From a bacterium (GTDB lineage Bacteria; Verrucomicrobiota; Verrucomicrobiae; JAJYAR01), in NCBI GenBank assembly GCA_021779435.1, contig JAJYAR010000083.1, positions 1-8,594 on the forward strand: a stretch of DNA of 8,594 nt. The letters are read 5' to 3'. Below, piece after piece: positions 6,957 through 8,594 of this stretch (positions are counted from its first letter, which is position 1; the number at the start of each line of letters is the position of its first letter). The notes under the pieces are model-generated. The model was given only the letters and a program-made list of their open reading frames with translations, ran no database searches and was not told where the DNA came from. The position numbers and the translations under genes were made by a program.

Positions 6957-7385
6957 ATGCAGCCCTCACCCACAATTCGCAGCGGGCCCTCGACGGCCTT
7001 TACCATCGTAGTTGCGGACAACGATCGCGAGGTACGCGAACTCATGACGCGCTGGCTGGAAGAGGCGGGTCACTCCGTGATCTCGGTCGGCTCCGGCAAC
7101 GATGCGATTCATGCCATCAGGTGCAACGAAGTGCACGTCGTCGTGACGGAGGTCATCATGCCGGATGGCGACGGGCTCGAGGTCATCATGGAGACGCGGC
7201 GCCATCCCGTGCCGCCGCGGGTCATCGCGGTGTCCGGCGGGGGCCAGTATCTTCCGGCTGCCGACTGCCTGCGCGTCGCCAAGAGCCTGGGCGCGCACGT
7301 CACGCTTGGGAAACCGTTCACCCGGGACGAATTCGAGGCCGCCGTGGCGCACGCCATCGACTCCGAAATGCTCCGGATGACCTGA
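6957..7385 (+). CDS. Single-domain receiver protein lacking the phospho-acceptor Asp
   Basis: A 142-aa CheY-like protein with one receiver domain (residues about 16-136) and no output domain. The fold landmarks are clear: IVVADNDREVREL (beta1), the loop VVTEVIMPDGDG, the switch Ser93 (IAVSGGG) and Lys119 before Pro (GKPF). The phospho-accepting Asp is replaced by Glu65 (GAG codon, 7149-7151), and the acid-pocket pair DD is Asp21-Asn22. Glu at the acceptor site can mimic the phosphorylated state in some response regulators and prevents ordinary phosphorylation; here constitutive or unphosphorylatable signalling is inferred. No histidine kinase is adjacent. It is followed 104 bp later by a canonical paralogue with the same DCLRVA(K/R)xLGA segment, so the pair likely arose by duplication. 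No Shine-Dalgarno precedes the ATG. Partner and output are unknown. Confidence 0.9.
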   Translation: MQPSPTIRSGPSTAFTIVVADNDREVRELMTRWLEEAGHSVISVGSGNDAIHAIRCNEVHVVVTEVIMPDGDGLEVIMETRRHPVPPRVIAVSGGGQYLPAADCLRVAKSLGAHVTLGKPFTRDEFEAAVAHAIDSEMLRMT

Positions 7386-7424
7386 AGGCCCAGGCGCCGC
7401 CCGGGCGTCACAGCCAATCCCGTG

Positions 7425-7447
7425 TATCCGAAAATAACATATTGTAA
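7425..7447 (+). promoter_or_regulatory. AT-rich island, possible promoter of the second receiver gene
   Basis: The spacer between the two receiver genes has one AT-rich island (GAAAATAACATATTGTAA within 7430-7447) in otherwise GC-rich DNA. It contains the -10-like hexamers TAACAT and TATTGT some 45-55 bp before the next start. No matching -35 hexamer was found 16-18 bp upstream. It suggests that the second gene has its own promoter, but this rests on composition only. Confidence 0.25.
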
Positions 7448-7489
7448 CGCCGTCAGTTCCATGATGCGGTCGGCGCCTCTCCCCTTGAT

Positions 7490-7918
7490 ATGAACCATTC
7501 GGCTGCGACCGGCGAAGGCTCCAGGCAGGGTCCCCTTGTGATTTCGATTGCGGATGACGTTCCGGAAATCCGCAAGGTGGCCTGTGAGCTGCTGAACTCG
7601 GCCGGCTACCAGGTTCATAGCGCGGCGGACGGGACGGAGCTTCGCAACCTCGCCCGAACCCGTCGGCTCGATCTGGTGCTCACCGACATCCTGATGCCGG
7701 AGTCCGATGGTTTTGAGGTGATTGCCGCGCTGAGGGAGACAAACCCGCACGTGCGGATCATCGCGATGTCGCGCGGCGGCCACACGACGAACGCGCGCGA
7801 CTGCCTCAGGGTGGCGCGGAGGCTTGGCGCCGATGCGATACTGACAAAGCCGTTCACCGGCGCGCAGCTCGTCGAAACGATAGAGGCCGTGTGTCGGCGG
7901 GCGCGACGCGACGCCTGA
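7490..7918 (+). CDS. Single-domain response regulator (CheY-like), canonical
   Basis: A 142-aa stand-alone receiver protein (domain about residues 16-137). All conserved residues are present: acid pocket Asp22-Asp23 (IADDVPEIRK), phospho-acceptor Asp66 (VLTDILMPESDG), switch Ser94 (IAMSRGG) and Lys120 (LTKPFTG). It should therefore accept phosphate from a histidine kinase or phosphotransfer protein and act through protein contacts, since it has no DNA-binding or enzymatic domain. No kinase gene is nearby, so it is an orphan regulator. It shares length, gene order and the DCLRVAR-RLGA segment with the preceding receiver gene, pointing to tandem duplication followed by loss of the phosphorylation site in the first copy. 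No Shine-Dalgarno is visible. Process controlled is unknown; a link to pectin genes would be guesswork from position alone. Confidence 0.93.
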   Translation: MNHSAATGEGSRQGPLVISIADDVPEIRKVACELLNSAGYQVHSAADGTELRNLARTRRLDLVLTDILMPESDGFEVIAALRETNPHVRIIAMSRGGHTTNARDCLRVARRLGADAILTKPFTGAQLVETIEAVCRRARRDA

Positions 7919-7951
7919 TTCGCCGCCGGGTCGATAGATCCCGTTATCTCC

Positions 7952-8143
7952 GGGAGCAGATTCGTCTGCGATGAACGGGCGGGAAGGTCGCAAATAGATC
8001 TGCTCCTACCGGGGGGAGCGATTGGGCCGCAGGAGCAGCGATGAACTGGCGGGCCGGGAAGACGCAGGCGCGGGCCGGGAAGGTCGCAAATGAATTTGCA
8101 TCTACAGGAGGGCGATTGGGCCGTAGGAGCAGATTTATCTGCG
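7952..8143. repeat. REP-like palindrome array (at least four hairpins, alternating orientation)
   Basis: Four 14-nt hairpins lie in the spacer before aspS: GCAGA-TTCG-TCTGC (7956-7969), GCAAAT-AG-ATCTGC (7990-8003), GCAAAT-GA-ATTTGC (8086-8099) and GCAGAT-TT-ATCTGC (8129-8142). The first and last are preceded by (G/A)GGAG and followed by CGATG. The second and third are the same element inverted (CTAC or CTCCTAC on the right, GGTCG on the left). Larger segments also repeat: GCGATTGGGCCG at 8018 and 8112, GGGAAGGTCGCAAAT at 7981 and 8077, and GCGATGAAC-GGCGGG at 7968 and 8038. A fifth, hairpin-less copy starts at 8032. This looks like a bacterial interspersed mosaic element of the REP class, mobilised in other genomes by RAYT transposases, none of which is in the window. 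Confidence 0.8.
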
Positions 8144-8145
8144 AT

Positions 8146-8161
8146 GCCTTGGGGGCTTTTT
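8146..8161 (+). terminator. Short hairpin with T5 after the repeat array
   Basis: GCCT (8146-8149) can pair with GGGC (8153-8156), and five T residues follow (8157-8161). The stem is only 3-4 bp and includes a wobble, so it is a marginal intrinsic terminator. With the REP hairpin just upstream it could stop transcripts from the receiver gene before aspS. Confidence 0.3.
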
Positions 8162-8237
8162 GTGCGGCCCTTCGCGCCGACGAATCTGTTTGCCCTCCGG
8201 TGCACCGCTACGTTGTGCTGACCGGCTCTATCCTGCC

Positions 8238-8594
8238 ATGAAGCGTACCCACCATTGTGCCCAGCTCACGCTCTCCGATCTCGGCGCCTCCGCGTCCCTG
8301 CTCGGCTGGGTCGACACCATCCGCGATCAGGGCGGCATCATTTTCGTCGACCTGCGAGACCGCAAGGGAGTCACGCAGATCAAGCTCGAGCCTCACGAGA
8401 ACACCGAGGTTGGCGAGAAGCTGAAGCAGCTGAAGCCGGAGTCGGTGATCGGCGTCACGGGCAAGGTGGTCCGCCGCCCGGAAGGCACGGAGAACCTGTC
8501 GCTTGCGACCGGGCAGATCGAGGTCCTCGCGAGCGAGCTCGAGATCCACAATATTTCGGATACGCCGCCGTTCCCGCTGGACGATGCCGGTGGG
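8238..8594 (+). CDS. aspS: Aspartyl-tRNA synthetase, N-terminal part (runs off window)
   Basis: The first 119 codons of a gene cut by the right edge. The product begins MKRTHHCAQLTLSDLGAS and continues through LLGWVDTIRDQGGIIFVDLRDRKGVTQI (about residues 21-48). This is the OB-fold anticodon-binding domain of bacterial AspRS, which recognises the tRNA-Asp anticodon before the class II catalytic core attaches aspartate. The MKRTHxCxxL start and GWVD..RD.GG.IF.DLRDR.G.TQ block are characteristic; the related AsnRS lacks this opening. The segment ISDTPPFPLDD near the edge leads toward the class II core seen in full-length enzymes of about 590 residues. Whether it is the Asp-specific or the non-discriminating Asp/Asn type cannot be judged here. 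No Shine-Dalgarno precedes the ATG; the gene sits behind the repeat array, so its promoter should lie in 8162-8237. Confidence 0.96.
   Translation, partial: MKRTHHCAQLTLSDLGASASLLGWVDTIRDQGGIIFVDLRDRKGVTQIKLEPHENTEVGEKLKQLKPESVIGVTGKVVRRPEGTENLSLATGQIEVLASELEIHNISDTPPFPLDDAGG

Noticed and set aside
7109..7993. A 294-codon minus-strand open frame across both receiver genes
   Set aside because: Both receiver genes have intact family motifs on the plus strand, and this frame runs antisense through them into the repeat array with no recognisable domain.
7952..8143. CRISPR array
   Set aside because: The repeats are short, alternate in orientation and have unequal spacers that are themselves related; this fits REP-type palindromes, not CRISPR.

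Overview
The window is GC-rich DNA, densely coding on both strands. It most resembles a chromosomal segment of a Verrucomicrobiota bacterium of the Opitutaceae type (Opitutus/Lacunisphaera-like). This is an inference from the gene mix (a PL10 pectate lyase, a GH43 enzyme, small stand-alone receiver proteins), from the mature N-terminus of the large secreted protein, which begins much like exported Opitutaceae proteins, and from a cluster of short REP-like hairpins in a spacer. No marker gene fixes the taxonomy.

Layout, left to right. Positions 1-184 hold no gene I can support. Two minus-strand genes follow: a secreted FG-GAP/VCBS beta-propeller protein (185-1951), resembling PL11-type rhamnogalacturonan lyases, and a larger secreted protein with C-terminal TPR-like helices and no recognised function (2148-3872). 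A spacer of about 460 bp with several small inverted repeats leads to a plus-strand cytoplasmic GH43 glycosidase (4333-5448). This gene converges, across a hairpin, on a minus-strand secreted PL10 pectate lyase (5501-6814). Divergent from PL10, across a spacer containing a near-perfect 16-bp palindrome, lie two plus-strand single-domain response regulators (6957-7385 and 7490-7918). A 319-bp spacer with at least four REP-like hairpins precedes the 5' part of aspS (8238 to the window edge).

The left three quarters read as a small pectin-utilisation locus. PL10 would cut homogalacturonan outside the cytoplasm, the propeller protein may act on the rhamnogalacturonan I backbone, and the unexported GH43 would trim imported arabinose-containing oligosaccharides. 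No transporter, regulator or uronate-catabolism gene is in view, so the locus is partial or dispersed. The right quarter is signalling and housekeeping.

The most unusual signals are (1) the first response regulator, which has Glu in place of the phospho-accepting Asp and Asn in place of one acid-pocket Asp, next to a canonical paralogue; (2) the REP-like hairpin array upstream of aspS; and (3) the palindrome between PL10 and the receiver gene. I found no clear case for a wholly new system.
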